Below are positions 48,205-57,900 of a stretch of DNA of 64,000 nucleotides, in pieces. The DNA lies in assembly GCA_002353205.1 (NCBI GenBank), contig DEJE01000001.1, positions 1 to 64,000 of the forward strand, written 5' to 3'. The position numbers and the translations under genes are program-made. The DNA is from Prevotella sp. UBA2756 (GTDB lineage: Bacteria; Bacteroidota; Bacteroidia; Bacteroidales; Bacteroidaceae). The notes under the pieces were generated by a model. That model made no database searches. It had not been told where the DNA came from and saw only the letters and a list, made by a program, of their open reading frames with translations. The stretch's first letter is position 1, and every line of letters starts with the position of its first letter.

Positions 48205-49077
48205 TTGAGAAGGGTCGTGTTGGTTGGGAGGGACTGTAGGTTCTCTCCTAATATGGTTGAGAAAGATCGTGGAATATTGGAGGCCGTGGGGAATCGGCTG
48301 AGAGCCCAGGGCTGTGATATTGTCTTCGTTGACGAGAATGATCTGAGGGCTGATGACCGGGCGGACATTTTCCTCTCTATGGCTCGCAGCGAGCGCGCGC
48401 TCGATGTGCTTGACGGGCTCGAACGAGCGGGCAAGGTCGTGATGAATCGTGCGGGAAGTGTAAGATGGGTGTTGAACCGCTGCAGATTGGATGAGTTGAT
48501 GCGCAGGCATGGTATACCTACTGCACCCAGCCATGACATAAGCGTGCGCCCGACGGATGACGGTGACGGCTTCTGGGTGAAGAGCGTTGACGGAGCATCC
48601 ACGACAGCACGTGATGTGATGTATGCAAGACGATGGGACGACGTGATGCGGATAGTGAGTAAGGGTAACGGACAGCGTATGGTTGCTGACGGCACACCGA
48701 CAGGAGCCGTGGCGCAGGATTACAGTCGCGAGGTGATGGTGTCCAGCCATATCGTGGGTGATCTGGTGAAGTTCTATGGCGTCCAGGGGCAACGATTTTT
48801 CCGATGTTACTATCCGACGGACGATGGTGATACCAAGTTTGGCTGTGAGCGGGTGAACGGTGATGCTCATCATTTCGCTTTCAATGAATTGCGGCTGCAG
48901 GAGGCATGCGCGCGGCTGGCAGCTGTCACCGGATTGAGGGTTTATGGCGGCGACTGCATCGTGAGAAGCGACGGAACGTTTGCTATCATCGACTTCAATG
49001 ACTGGCCCAGCTTTTCGCGCTGTCGAGAGGATGCTGCCGATGCCATTGCGGCAGAGGCTTTGGTAGTTCATAGTTGA
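48205..49077 (+). CDS. ATP-grasp-like protein, non-ATG start
   Basis: RRVVLVGRDCRFSPN begins a Rossmann-like pre-ATP-grasp domain; the middle has FWVKSVDGAS and MVADGTPTGAVAQDYSREVMVSSHIVGDLVKFYGV, and the end has YGGDCIVRSDGTFAIIDFNDWPSFSRC, matching the ATP/Mg-binding end of ATP-grasp ligases. The ligated substrates are unknown. No ATG precedes the first beta-strand: the candidates are TTG 48163, TTG 48205 and GTG 48217; ATG 48253 would remove the first strand. The 5' end lies directly after repeat DNA, which may have displaced the original start. Confidence 0.72.
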   Translation: MRRVVLVGRDCRFSPNMVEKDRGILEAVGNRLRAQGCDIVFVDENDLRADDRADIFLSMARSERALDVLDGLERAGKVVMNRAGSVRWVLNRCRLDELMRRHGIPTAPSHDISVRPTDDGDGFWVKSVDGASTTARDVMYARRWDDVMRIVSKGNGQRMVADGTPTGAVAQDYSREVMVSSHIVGDLVKFYGVQGQRFFRCYYPTDDGDTKFGCERVNGDAHHFAFNELRLQEACARLAAVTGLRVYGGDCIVRSDGTFAIIDFNDWPSFSRCREDAADAIAAEALVVHS

Positions 49078-49108
49078 CAGTTGACAGCTCTTTGCAAGCT
49101 TTTAAGAT

Positions 49109-50068
49109 ATGACATACAACGAATTCAGACAGTTGCTCAAGGCCTCGATGAAGAGCGAGGATACAGAGGAATGGATAGACGTTCACTTTACACGTCCCAT
49201 TGGATTGCTGTTTGCGTTGCTTTGGAATAAGTTGGGTGTCCATCCGAATGCGATTACGCTTCTCTCCATTGTTCTGGGTTGTGGAGCTGGATGGATGTTC
49301 CACTACACTGACTTGGGACACAATGTGGCAGGGGTGGTCTTGCTGATGCTCGCTAATTTCTGCGACTCGACAGACGGACAGATGGCGCGGCTGACAGGAA
49401 AGAAAACGCTTGTAGGCAGGATATTGGACGGGTTCTCGGGCGACGTGTGGTTCTTCTGTATCTATTTCGCTCTTTGCTGGAGAATGATGGGACAGACAAT
49501 CCCTGGCACAGACATGCGTTGGGGTGCAATAATATGGGTGTTGGCGTTTGTGGCTGGGGTGCTGTGTCACAGCCGACAGAGTTCATTGGCGGATTACTAC
49601 CGGCAGATACACCTCTTCTTCCTGAAAGGCAGGGAGGGGAGCGAACTCGACAGCTACGAGAGCCAGCGTGCTGTGTATGAAAGGATTCCGCGCAGCCAGT
49701 GGCTTGCACGCCTTTTCTTCTGCAACTACGCCAACTACTGTCGTAGTCAGGAGCGTCGCACTCCACATTTCCAACGGTTCTTCAGAGAGTGGAAAGTGGA
49801 AAACACTATGCATGATGCATTATGCATTATGAATGATGACGTCGTGCGGCGAGAGTTGCTCAGTGGAAGCCGTCCGCTGATGAAGTGGACGAACGTGCTG
49901 ACTTTCAATGTGCGGGCCATCTGCCTCTATGTCACCTGTCTGGCCGACTGCCCATGGGTGTATTTTGTGTTCGAGATTGTTGTCCTGACCATAATATATA
50001 TATACATGCACCGTTCGCACGAGCATCTGTGTGAGCGGCTCACGAAAAAACTGATGACAGAGAGATGA
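49109..50068 (+). CDS. CDP-alcohol phosphatidyltransferase family membrane protein
   Basis: The signature D-x2-DG-x2-AR-x8-G-x3-D-x3-D is complete (DSTDGQMAR, then GRILDGFSGD, about residues 89-115), so CMP displacement from a CDP-linked lipid or alcohol is expected at the inner membrane. Several membrane segments surround it. Residues about 229-246 (WKVENTMHDALCIMNDD) are encoded by GTGGAAAGTGGAAA and ATGCATTATGCATTATGAAT repeats, the same as in the intergenic tracts, inserted in frame in a non-catalytic loop. Its stop overlaps the next start (ATGA). Confidence 0.85.
   Translation: MTYNEFRQLLKASMKSEDTEEWIDVHFTRPIGLLFALLWNKLGVHPNAITLLSIVLGCGAGWMFHYTDLGHNVAGVVLLMLANFCDSTDGQMARLTGKKTLVGRILDGFSGDVWFFCIYFALCWRMMGQTIPGTDMRWGAIIWVLAFVAGVLCHSRQSSLADYYRQIHLFFLKGREGSELDSYESQRAVYERIPRSQWLARLFFCNYANYCRSQERRTPHFQRFFREWKVENTMHDALCIMNDDVVRRELLSGSRPLMKWTNVLTFNVRAICLYVTCLADCPWVYFVFEIVVLTIIYIYMHRSHEHLCERLTKKLMTER
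49786..49840 (+). repeat. AT-rich repeat inserted in the CDP-alcohol transferase gene
   Basis: AAAGTGGAAA followed by ATGCATGATGCATTATGCATT: both motifs occur as intergenic repeats elsewhere (21221-21245; 44036-44083). Here they are coding. Confidence 0.75.
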
Positions 50069-52644
50069 AGAAACAACTCATAGCGTTACTGATGCTGGCA
50101 TTGGCAGTGTCGGCATACGGACAGAAGATAACGGGTATCGTTGTCGATGATGCCACTGGCGATACGATAGCCTTTGCGAGTGCGATCTATAAAGGTCACC
50201 ACGTGATGGTGTCCGCAGACAAGGACGGGCGCTTTTCGATTGAACGGCACAACGGGTGGACACTGACGTTCAGCGCGCTGGGATACAAACCGCTCGACAT
50301 GATGATTGGGCCGAAGACGAAATCGGTCCTGCGTATTGCGCTCAAACCAGAGGCCAACCAGCTGAAGGGAATCACCGTGAGCCAAAAGCGTCAGCGATAT
50401 TCACGCAAGAACAACCCTGCCGTCGAACTGATGCGGCGTGTGATAGCAGCCAAGAAACGGACACAACTGGAGAACCATGACTTCTACCAATTCCACAAGT
50501 ATCAGAAACTGACGTTGGGCATGAATGACCTGACGCCAAAGGACCTCTCGGGGAATCTCTTCCAGAAGCGCAAGTGGTTGCTCGATCAGGTGGAACTGTG
50601 TCCGCAAAACGGCAAACTGATCCTTCCACTGAACGTAACGGAGACTGTGACGCGAAAGATCTACCGCAAGAATCCGTCGACACATCGCGACATCATAATG
50701 GGGGAGAACTCCACTGGTATCAACAACTTTTTCGAAACAGGCGACCTGCTTGGTTCTTCGCTCAAGGATGCGTTCGCCGATGTGGATATCTACGACAACG
50801 AGATACGACTGGTGCGCCACTCCTTCACCTCGCCTATCAGCAACAACGCCATCAGTTTCTATCGTTACTACATCGAAGATACACTGATGGTAGGCCGAGA
50901 CTCATGCTTCTATCTTCGCTTCATGCCGAACAACCCGCAGGACTTCGGGTTCACAGGTGATCTCTACATCGTGAAAGACAGCACGCTGCACGTGAAGAAG
51001 TGTAACCTGTCGATACCGAAAAAGAGCGACGTGAATTTTGTGGACAACCTTCAGATACGCCAGTCGTACGAGAAGTTGCCGACGGGTGAATGGGTGCTTA
51101 CGCAAGATGACATGCTCGTGGAACTCTCGTTGGTCGACTTTCTGTCGAAGGCAGTGCTCATACGAACAACGCGACTGCAGGACTACGACTTCGATGTGCT
51201 CAATCCCAAGTTGTTCAAGGGAAGGGCGCGCGAACGACATGAGGCCGACGCCAAAATGCGCGATGATGAGTTCTGGAACACTTATCGTGCCGTGAAGCTC
51301 ACCAAGAGTGAAGAAGGCATGGGAGACTTCCTTTCGAACCTGGAACAGATAAAGGGCTTCAAATACATCATCTTCGGCCTGCGTGCACTGGTAGAGAACT
51401 ATGTCGACACTGGGTCGAAAGATCATCCCAGCAAGGTGGATATCGGGCCTGTCAACACGATGATCACTTCCAACTTCATCGACGGGCTGCGTACGCGCAT
51501 CAGCCTGCAGACCACTGCCAACCTGAACCCCCACTGGTTTGCCAGCGGATACTACGCACGTGGCTGGAAGAGCAAGAAGAACTACTACAAGGGTGAACTG
51601 ACCTATTCGTTCAACAAGAAGAGCTACCTGCCGCAGGAGTTTGTCAAGCGGACGCTTACTTTCTCATCCACCTACGATGTGACCTCTCCTTCCGACAAGT
51701 TCATGCGCACCGACAAGGATAACGTGTTCACTGCCTTCAAATGGGCTAAGGTGGACAAGATGATGTTCTACAATCGACAACAGCTCACCTTCGAGCGCGA
51801 GGAGGAGTTTGGCTTTAAAACTACCATCACTTTCAAGACAGAGGAGAATGAAGCTTGTGGCAACCTCTTCTTCAGGGGGATGAACGAGCCCCGTGGACAC
51901 TACGACGGCGAGGGACCGCTGCCCATGCACAACGGCAAGATACGCACTACTGAGGTGTCGGCACTGTTGCGCCTGGCTCCCGGTGAGACGTTTGTGAATA
52001 CAAAGCAACGACGCATTCCTATCAACCTTGATGCTCCGGTGTTTACGATCGGCCACACCATTGGGTTGAACAGGGTCTTGGGCGGACAGTATGAGTACCA
52101 GCTTTCCGAAGCCAGCATCTTCAAGCGCTTCTGGATGCCGCACAGTTTCGGAAAGGTCGATCTCTCGGTTAAGGGCGGCATTCAGTGGAGCAAAGTGCCC
52201 TTCCCGTTGCTCATCATGCCACCTGCCAACCTGTCGTATATAGTACAGAAAGAGACATTCGACCTGGTGAACAACATGGAGTTCCTCAACGACCGCTACC
52301 TTTATGCCGACCTTTTGTGGGACCTCAACGGCAAGATTCTCAATCGCATACCGCTCATCAGAAAACTCCAGTGGCGCGAGATTATAGGGGTGAAGATGTT
52401 GTGGGGATCGCTCTCCGACAAGAATAATCCGAATCTGGCTCAGAATGCCAACGATGACGTGCTGATGCCTTTCCCCGAAGGCTCGTATGTCATGGACAGT
52501 AAGAAACCCTACTACGAGTTTGTTGTAGGCGTGTACAACATTTTCAAGATCCTGCGCGTGGAGTATGTACGCCGGCTGTCTTATCTTGATCTCCCAACAG
52601 CCCACAAACGTGGTGTACGCATCATGTTGCACATGACGTTCTGA
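50065..52644 (+). CDS. DUF5686-type outer-membrane protein with CarboxypepD-reg domain
   Basis: A signal peptide (about 1-19) precedes a carboxypeptidase-regulatory-like beta-sandwich (about 21-105, ITGIVVDDATGDTIAFASAI) and then a region rich in amphipathic beta-strands, ending in an aromatic C-terminus (RGVRIMLHMTF) typical of outer-membrane barrels. This is the layout of the DUF5686 proteins of Bacteroidota, whose role is not established. It is translationally coupled to the phosphatidyltransferase gene, which may mean that the product of that pathway is exported or displayed at the outer membrane. Confidence 0.8.
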   Translation: MKKQLIALLMLALAVSAYGQKITGIVVDDATGDTIAFASAIYKGHHVMVSADKDGRFSIERHNGWTLTFSALGYKPLDMMIGPKTKSVLRIALKPEANQLKGITVSQKRQRYSRKNNPAVELMRRVIAAKKRTQLENHDFYQFHKYQKLTLGMNDLTPKDLSGNLFQKRKWLLDQVELCPQNGKLILPLNVTETVTRKIYRKNPSTHRDIIMGENSTGINNFFETGDLLGSSLKDAFADVDIYDNEIRLVRHSFTSPISNNAISFYRYYIEDTLMVGRDSCFYLRFMPNNPQDFGFTGDLYIVKDSTLHVKKCNLSIPKKSDVNFVDNLQIRQSYEKLPTGEWVLTQDDMLVELSLVDFLSKAVLIRTTRLQDYDFDVLNPKLFKGRARERHEADAKMRDDEFWNTYRAVKLTKSEEGMGDFLSNLEQIKGFKYIIFGLRALVENYVDTGSKDHPSKVDIGPVNTMITSNFIDGLRTRISLQTTANLNPHWFASGYYARGWKSKKNYYKGELTYSFNKKSYLPQEFVKRTLTFSSTYDVTSPSDKFMRTDKDNVFTAFKWAKVDKMMFYNRQQLTFEREEEFGFKTTITFKTEENEACGNLFFRGMNEPRGHYDGEGPLPMHNGKIRTTEVSALLRLAPGETFVNTKQRRIPINLDAPVFTIGHTIGLNRVLGGQYEYQLSEASIFKRFWMPHSFGKVDLSVKGGIQWSKVPFPLLIMPPANLSYIVQKETFDLVNNMEFLNDRYLYADLLWDLNGKILNRIPLIRKLQWREIIGVKMLWGSLSDKNNPNLAQNANDDVLMPFPEGSYVMDSKKPYYEFVVGVYNIFKILRVEYVRRLSYLDLPTAHKRGVRIMLHMTF

Positions 52645-52668
52645 TGAATAAAACGACATTCTTTTAGC

Positions 52669-53397
52669 ATGACTTTGAAAGGATATATCTTCGACTATGG
52701 TGGCACTCTCGATACCGGGGGCCAACATTGGGCGCGCGTCATCTGGAAAGCATGGCAACACCACGCGGTTCCCGTCGGCGAGCAACAGTTCCGTGAGGCC
52801 TATGTCTACGCCGAACGTACATTAGGCCGCAACCCCATCGTGCTGCCTTCCTATACGTTTAAGAAGCTTCTCGATGTGAAGCTTCGTCTTCAGATGGAGT
52901 ATCTCTTCATGAAAGGGTGGTGGACGGTTGACAAACAGGAGTTTACGCGCATTCATTTGAGTGTACTTGAGTATCTCTATGGCATCGTTCTTCAACAAGT
53001 GGCGCATAGCCGTGAAGTGCTTCTCACCCTGCGTGAGCGTTGCCCGTTGGTGCTGGTGAGCAACTTCTATGGTAACATCGAGACGGTGCTTCATGAGATG
53101 AAACTCTCAGGTATCTTCAGTCATGTCATCGAGTCGGCAGTTGTGGGAGTCCGCAAGCCCGATGCCCGCATCTTCCAGCTGGCAGTCGATGCCTTTGCCC
53201 GTAGCGTGAAACCGTCGCCAGCACCAGAAGAGCTGATGGTTGTCGGCGATAGCCTGACTAATGATATCATTCCCGCAAGTTCGATAGGATGTCAGGCGGC
53301 ATGGCTGAGTGGAGAAGGGTGGCAGCTCGTTGAAGATAGTCAGATACCTACCGGCACGCTTGTCATCACCGACTTGCGTCAACTCTCCGACAGCTGA
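52669..53397 (+). CDS. HAD-superfamily hydrolase
   Basis: Motif I is IFDYGGTLDT, motif II LVLVSNFYGN, and the last motif VVGDSLTNDI, with an all-helical cap between I and II as in subfamily I HADs. Gly stands where phosphatases usually have the second Asp of DxD, a variation found in some HAD proteins and possibly affecting catalysis. As the last gene of the run it may remove phosphate from an intermediate of the phospho-alcohol pathway, but this rests on position. Confidence 0.82.
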   Translation: MTLKGYIFDYGGTLDTGGQHWARVIWKAWQHHAVPVGEQQFREAYVYAERTLGRNPIVLPSYTFKKLLDVKLRLQMEYLFMKGWWTVDKQEFTRIHLSVLEYLYGIVLQQVAHSREVLLTLRERCPLVLVSNFYGNIETVLHEMKLSGIFSHVIESAVVGVRKPDARIFQLAVDAFARSVKPSPAPEELMVVGDSLTNDIIPASSIGCQAAWLSGEGWQLVEDSQIPTGTLVITDLRQLSDS

Positions 53398-53457
53398 TGC
53401 GCAGTCATTAAAAAACATAGGGGCAAACGTTGCCTTTCCGGTACATGACAAAAAAAC

Positions 53458-53492
53458 GACCAAAAGTGTTTCACAACGCCTTTGGTCTTTTG
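53458..53492 (+). terminator. Rho-independent terminator
   Basis: GACCAAA pairs with TTTGGTC, followed by TTTTG. It ends the nucleotidyltransferase-to-HAD operon. Confidence 0.72.
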
Positions 53493-53649
53493 TTCTTCCT
53501 AACTAACTTATTATCAACTATTCATTACTCTTTCATCTTCAAGTGTTGCCGCAACAGAAAGAATCTGTTCCTTTTTGTTTTCGGCGGTGCAAAGGTACGA
53601 CTAAATCGCAATTAATGAATGGATTTATGCTAAAAATCCTACGTAAACG

Positions 53650-53680
53650 TTTGCAGTTTACAATAAAATGATTACTTTTG
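53650..53680 (+). promoter_or_regulatory. Promoter of the LacI-family regulator gene
   Basis: TTTG (53650-53653), 19 bp, TACTTTTG (53673-53680): an exact Bacteroidota promoter with a leader of about 80 nt. Confidence 0.8.
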
Positions 53681-53764
53681 CAGTGCATAAGTAGTTTTCC
53701 CCTAGTAGGAGGGTATGAATTTCGTATGTGTTGACAGTCAACAATCATCGAGTAACAGACAATC

Positions 53765-54781
53765 ATGAAGCCACATCGAACATCATTGAAAGATTTGGCA
53801 AATCACCTGGGAGTGAGCATCGCTACAGTGTCGCGTGCCCTGCGTAATTCCCATGAGGTGAGCGACGAGATGAAAGAGCGCGTGCAGAAGCTGGCCAAGG
53901 AACTCAACTACCGTCCGAACCCCTTTGCACAGAGTCTTCGCAAGGAAGCTCCACGCATTATTGGAGTGGTGGTGCCCAATCTCGTTACTCACTACTATGC
54001 CGCCGTGCTCGACGGTATAGAGGAGTATGCCATGGTGCATGGCTATTCGGTGATCAGTGCCAACACGCACGAAGACTTCGAATGCGAGGCCAGAGCTCTC
54101 GACAACTTCGTCAGTCTCCACGTCGAGGGCATCATCGCCTGTTTGACGCAGACTACCGAAGACTATCAGCCGTTTATCGACATCCATAACATTGGCATAC
54201 CCCTGGTGTTCTTCGCACGCACCTGTCTGCCAGAGATGTTCTCCAGCGTGACGGCCAACGGCGACGAGGCTGCCAAGGAAGCTACGCAGCACCTCATTGA
54301 TACAGGCTCCCGACGCATCGCCTTTATCGGAGGCCCTAACCACCTCGACATGGTGCGACGTCGCAAGCATGGCTATCTCGAAGCCCTGCGTGAGAACCGC
54401 ATCGCCATCGACCGCTCCTTAGTGGCTTGCGGACGTATCGACTACGAGACGGCGCGTGAGGAAACCTTCAAACTTCTTCAGCGGGAAGACCGTCCCGATG
54501 CCATCCTGGCCTTCAACGACATCATTACCTATGCAGCCTTCGATGCCATCAAGTCGCTCGGGCTGAGCATACCGCAAGACGTGTCCATCATCGGATTCAC
54601 CGATGGCGACACGTCGGCTTTCGTTACGCCCAAACTGACGGTCATCATGGACAAGGCGCACCAGCAAGGGCAGAAAGCCTGCGAGCTGTTGCTGAACCAC
54701 ATACGCGGCGACAGGGCGATTCGGCGCGTGGTTATTCCGATGATCCTGAAAATTCGTGAGAGCTCTGACAAGCAGCTGTGA
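53765..54781 (+). CDS. LacI-family transcriptional regulator
   Basis: A LacI helix-turn-helix (residues 5-50: SLKDLANHLGVSIATVSRALRNS, hinge LNYRPNPFAQSLR) is followed by a periplasmic-binding-protein-like effector domain (about 60-338, IIGVVVPNLVTHYYAAVLDGI, GSRRIAFIGG, DAILAFNDIITYAAFDAIKSLG). It lies 130 bp upstream of the second SusC gene on the same strand and so is a good candidate for its control by a sugar ligand. Such loci in Bacteroidota are more often run by hybrid two-component or ECF systems, neither of which is present here. Confidence 0.92.
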   Translation: MKPHRTSLKDLANHLGVSIATVSRALRNSHEVSDEMKERVQKLAKELNYRPNPFAQSLRKEAPRIIGVVVPNLVTHYYAAVLDGIEEYAMVHGYSVISANTHEDFECEARALDNFVSLHVEGIIACLTQTTEDYQPFIDIHNIGIPLVFFARTCLPEMFSSVTANGDEAAKEATQHLIDTGSRRIAFIGGPNHLDMVRRRKHGYLEALRENRIAIDRSLVACGRIDYETAREETFKLLQREDRPDAILAFNDIITYAAFDAIKSLGLSIPQDVSIIGFTDGDTSAFVTPKLTVIMDKAHQQGQKACELLLNHIRGDRAIRRVVIPMILKIRESSDKQL

Positions 54782-54911
54782 CAGCTGGTAGCGTTGCGGG
54801 CTCTTCCCTGTTCGATCCCTATGATAACATCCTGCGTCGTGGAATAAATGGAGACGCGGGACACTGACTGCAAATATAACAAACTAATAATTATTTAATA
54901 ATGTGTATTTT

Positions 54912-57900
54912 ATGAGAAAATCGTTTCTAAAGACATGCTTGGACAGTAGTCTGCGACGTCTTGCCGCAGTGCTGTTGTTCTTGCTTCCGCTTTCTGTGCT
55001 GGCACAGGAAGTGAAGGTGTCGGGTACGATTACCGATGCCACGACCGGCGACGAGATTATCGGTGCCACGGTGAAGGTTGAAGGCTCCACCTCGGGTGCA
55101 ATCTCCGACGTTTCGGGAAACTATCAGGTGACGGCCCGTGTGGGCAAGAATCTGGAGTTCTCGTTCGTAGGTTACAAGACCCAGGTGGTGAAAGTGACGA
55201 AGGCCGGCGTCATCAACGTTCAGCTTTCCGAGGACTCGCAGGTGATGGACGAAGTCGTGGTGGTGGGTTACGGCGTCATGAAGCGCTCTGACCTGACCGG
55301 TTCGGTGTCGAGCATCGACGAGAAAGCCATCAAACAAGGTGTTAACACCTCCATCGAGCAGGCCATGCAGGGCCGTATCGCCGGTGTGCAGGTGATGCAG
55401 AACTCAGGTGCTCCGGGTGGAGGTATCTCCGTCCAGATTCGTGGTATCAACTCACTCAACGGCAACGAGCCGCTCTATGTGGTCGACGGTATCGCCATGA
55501 GCGGACAGACTGGCGACAACACCAGCGTCATGAGCACGCTGAACCCCTCCGACATCACCTCCATCGAGGTGCTGAAAGACGCTTCGGCTACGGCCATCTA
55601 CGGTTCGCGCGCCTCCAACGGTGTGGTTCTCATTACGACCAAGCGCGGACAGGAAGGCAAGTCCAAGCTCTCCTACGAGGGCTACATGGGTTGGCAGAGC
55701 CTGCCGAAGATGCTGGACGTGATGAACCTGAAGGAGTTTGCCAAGTTCTACAACGTGCGTGCCGAGATCTATGGCTATGGCAAGCGCGAGGAACTGCTCG
55801 ACCAGTCGCTGCTCACCGATGGTACCGACTGGCAGGACGAGCTCTTTAACACTGCTTTCATGCACAACCATCAGCTGAACGTGAGCGGCGGTACGAAGGA
55901 CATGCACTATTCCATCTCTGGCGGTTACCTCGACCAGGACGGTGTGGGTGTCGGTTCTTCGTTCAAACGTACGTCGCTCCGTGCCAATTTCGACACGAAC
56001 ATCATGCCGTGGTTGCAGGTGGGTGTCAACGTTTACTATGCAGGAACCAGGCAAGTCATCACGTTCGACGAGAACAATGTCATTCAGACTGCACTCGTAC
56101 AGTATCCTGACATGGCGGCACGTACGCCCGACGGCTCGTGGGACTTCGGTACGAACCTGGAGCACAACTACAACTCCAACCCGCTGTTCGAGGCTGAGGT
56201 GCGCGACAATACTCGCAAAGGACAGCAGTTCGACTACAATACTTACGCCAACATTACGCCGCTGAAGGGCTTGTCCATCCGTCTGGAGTACGGCGGAAGC
56301 CGCTCCTGGGGCCAGAGCCTCTTCTTCCAGCCGAACTATTCCACGGCACAGCAGAAGATTGAGTCGCAGCTCACTCGCGGTAACTCGCGCAACAAATACG
56401 AGTCGTTCAAGCAGTATCTGACCTACGATTTCGACATCGCCAAGGGCTATCACCTGCAGGTGATGGGCGGACATGAGTCGCAGGAAGGTGAGTGGTACAA
56501 CGGTTCCATGGGCCGCAAGGGCTACATCACCGACGCTATCAAGAGTATCGCCGTGGGTGACGCTTCCACATCGACCAACGGTGAGCAAGGTGCCGACTGG
56601 GCCATCGAGTCATACTACGGCCGTCTGAACTACAACATGCTGGACCGTTACCTAGTTACGGCAACGCTCCGTGCCGATGGCTCGTCAAGCTTCGGACCGG
56701 ACAACCGCTGGGGTTACTTCCCCTCGGTGGCACTTGCATGGCGATTGAGCAACGAACAGTTCATGCAGAAGACCAGCAACTGGCTGAACAACGCCAAGTT
56801 GCGTCTCGGATGGGGTCTCGTAGGTAACCAGGGCGTGGGCAGTTTTGCCTACGGCGTAGCTATGAAGAATGCCGTCACCGCATGGGGTACGGGCTACTTC
56901 TCGGGAAACTACCCGAACCCCGAGCTGAAGTGGGAGAGCACGAAGGCGTGGAACATCGGTCTGGACCTCTCGCTGCTGAACAACCGCATAGAGTTCATCG
57001 TGGATGCTTATCTGAAAAAGACCGACAACCTGCTGATGGACGCCGTGCTTCCGTTCTATATCCTGAACAATACCGGATGGATGGGCATCTCTGCACCGAA
57101 GGTGAACACTGGTGCTATTGAGAACAAAGGTGTGGAGTTCACGCTGAACACGGTGAACATCCAGAAGAAGGACTTCCAGTGGCGCACGGGACTGACGCTC
57201 TCCATCAACCGCAACAAGCTGACAAAGCTGAACAGCGACGAAGGTTCCATTCCCGGAAACCTGAATTCACAGACTTACACTCTGTCCGAAATCGGCGGCC
57301 CCGTGGGACGTTTCTACGGCTACAACGTCATAGGTATGTTCACCCAGGAGAGCGATTTCTATCAGAAGAACCAGCTTGGCGAGTTCCTTCTCGACCAGAA
57401 CGGCAACCGCATTCCCGTGGCTCGTCCGGCAGAGTCGCTCGACTCAGACATGTATCCCATCGCGCCGCGCGGCATCTGGGTGGGTGACTACATTTACGAA
57501 GACGTGAACGGTGACGGAAAAATCACCACTGCCGACCGCAAGTATATCGGCGACCCGAATCCGGACTTCACGTTCGGTATCAACAACGTGATTACATGGA
57601 AGGACTTCGAGCTTTCGTTCTTCTTCAATGGCTCTGTCGGCAATGACATCTTCAACGCCGTCAAGCAGAACCATTCGGATCCGACGGCTTGGGGTAACAA
57701 GCTGAAGCTCGTCAACGATTACGCACAGGTGGCTATGTTCGACCCCGAAGGATCGCTCAATGACATCTCGAACGTATACGTGGTGAACCCGCAGACGGCG
57801 CAGACTCAGCGCATCAGCGTCAGCGGAGAGAGCCAGAACGACAACAACCGCGTCAGCTCGCGCTTCATCGAAGACGGTTCGTTCCTGCGTCTGAAGACCC

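Larger units (their letters stand above)
53398..53764. other. 367-bp intergenic region
   Basis: Contains the terminator at 53458-53492 and the promoter at 53650-53680. Two short open frames in the middle have no leader, start context or recognisable domain and are not called. Confidence 0.6.

Noticed and set aside
53309..53615. Two short overlapping open frames downstream of the HAD gene
   Set aside because: They span the end of the HAD gene and a terminator and show no domain or start context.
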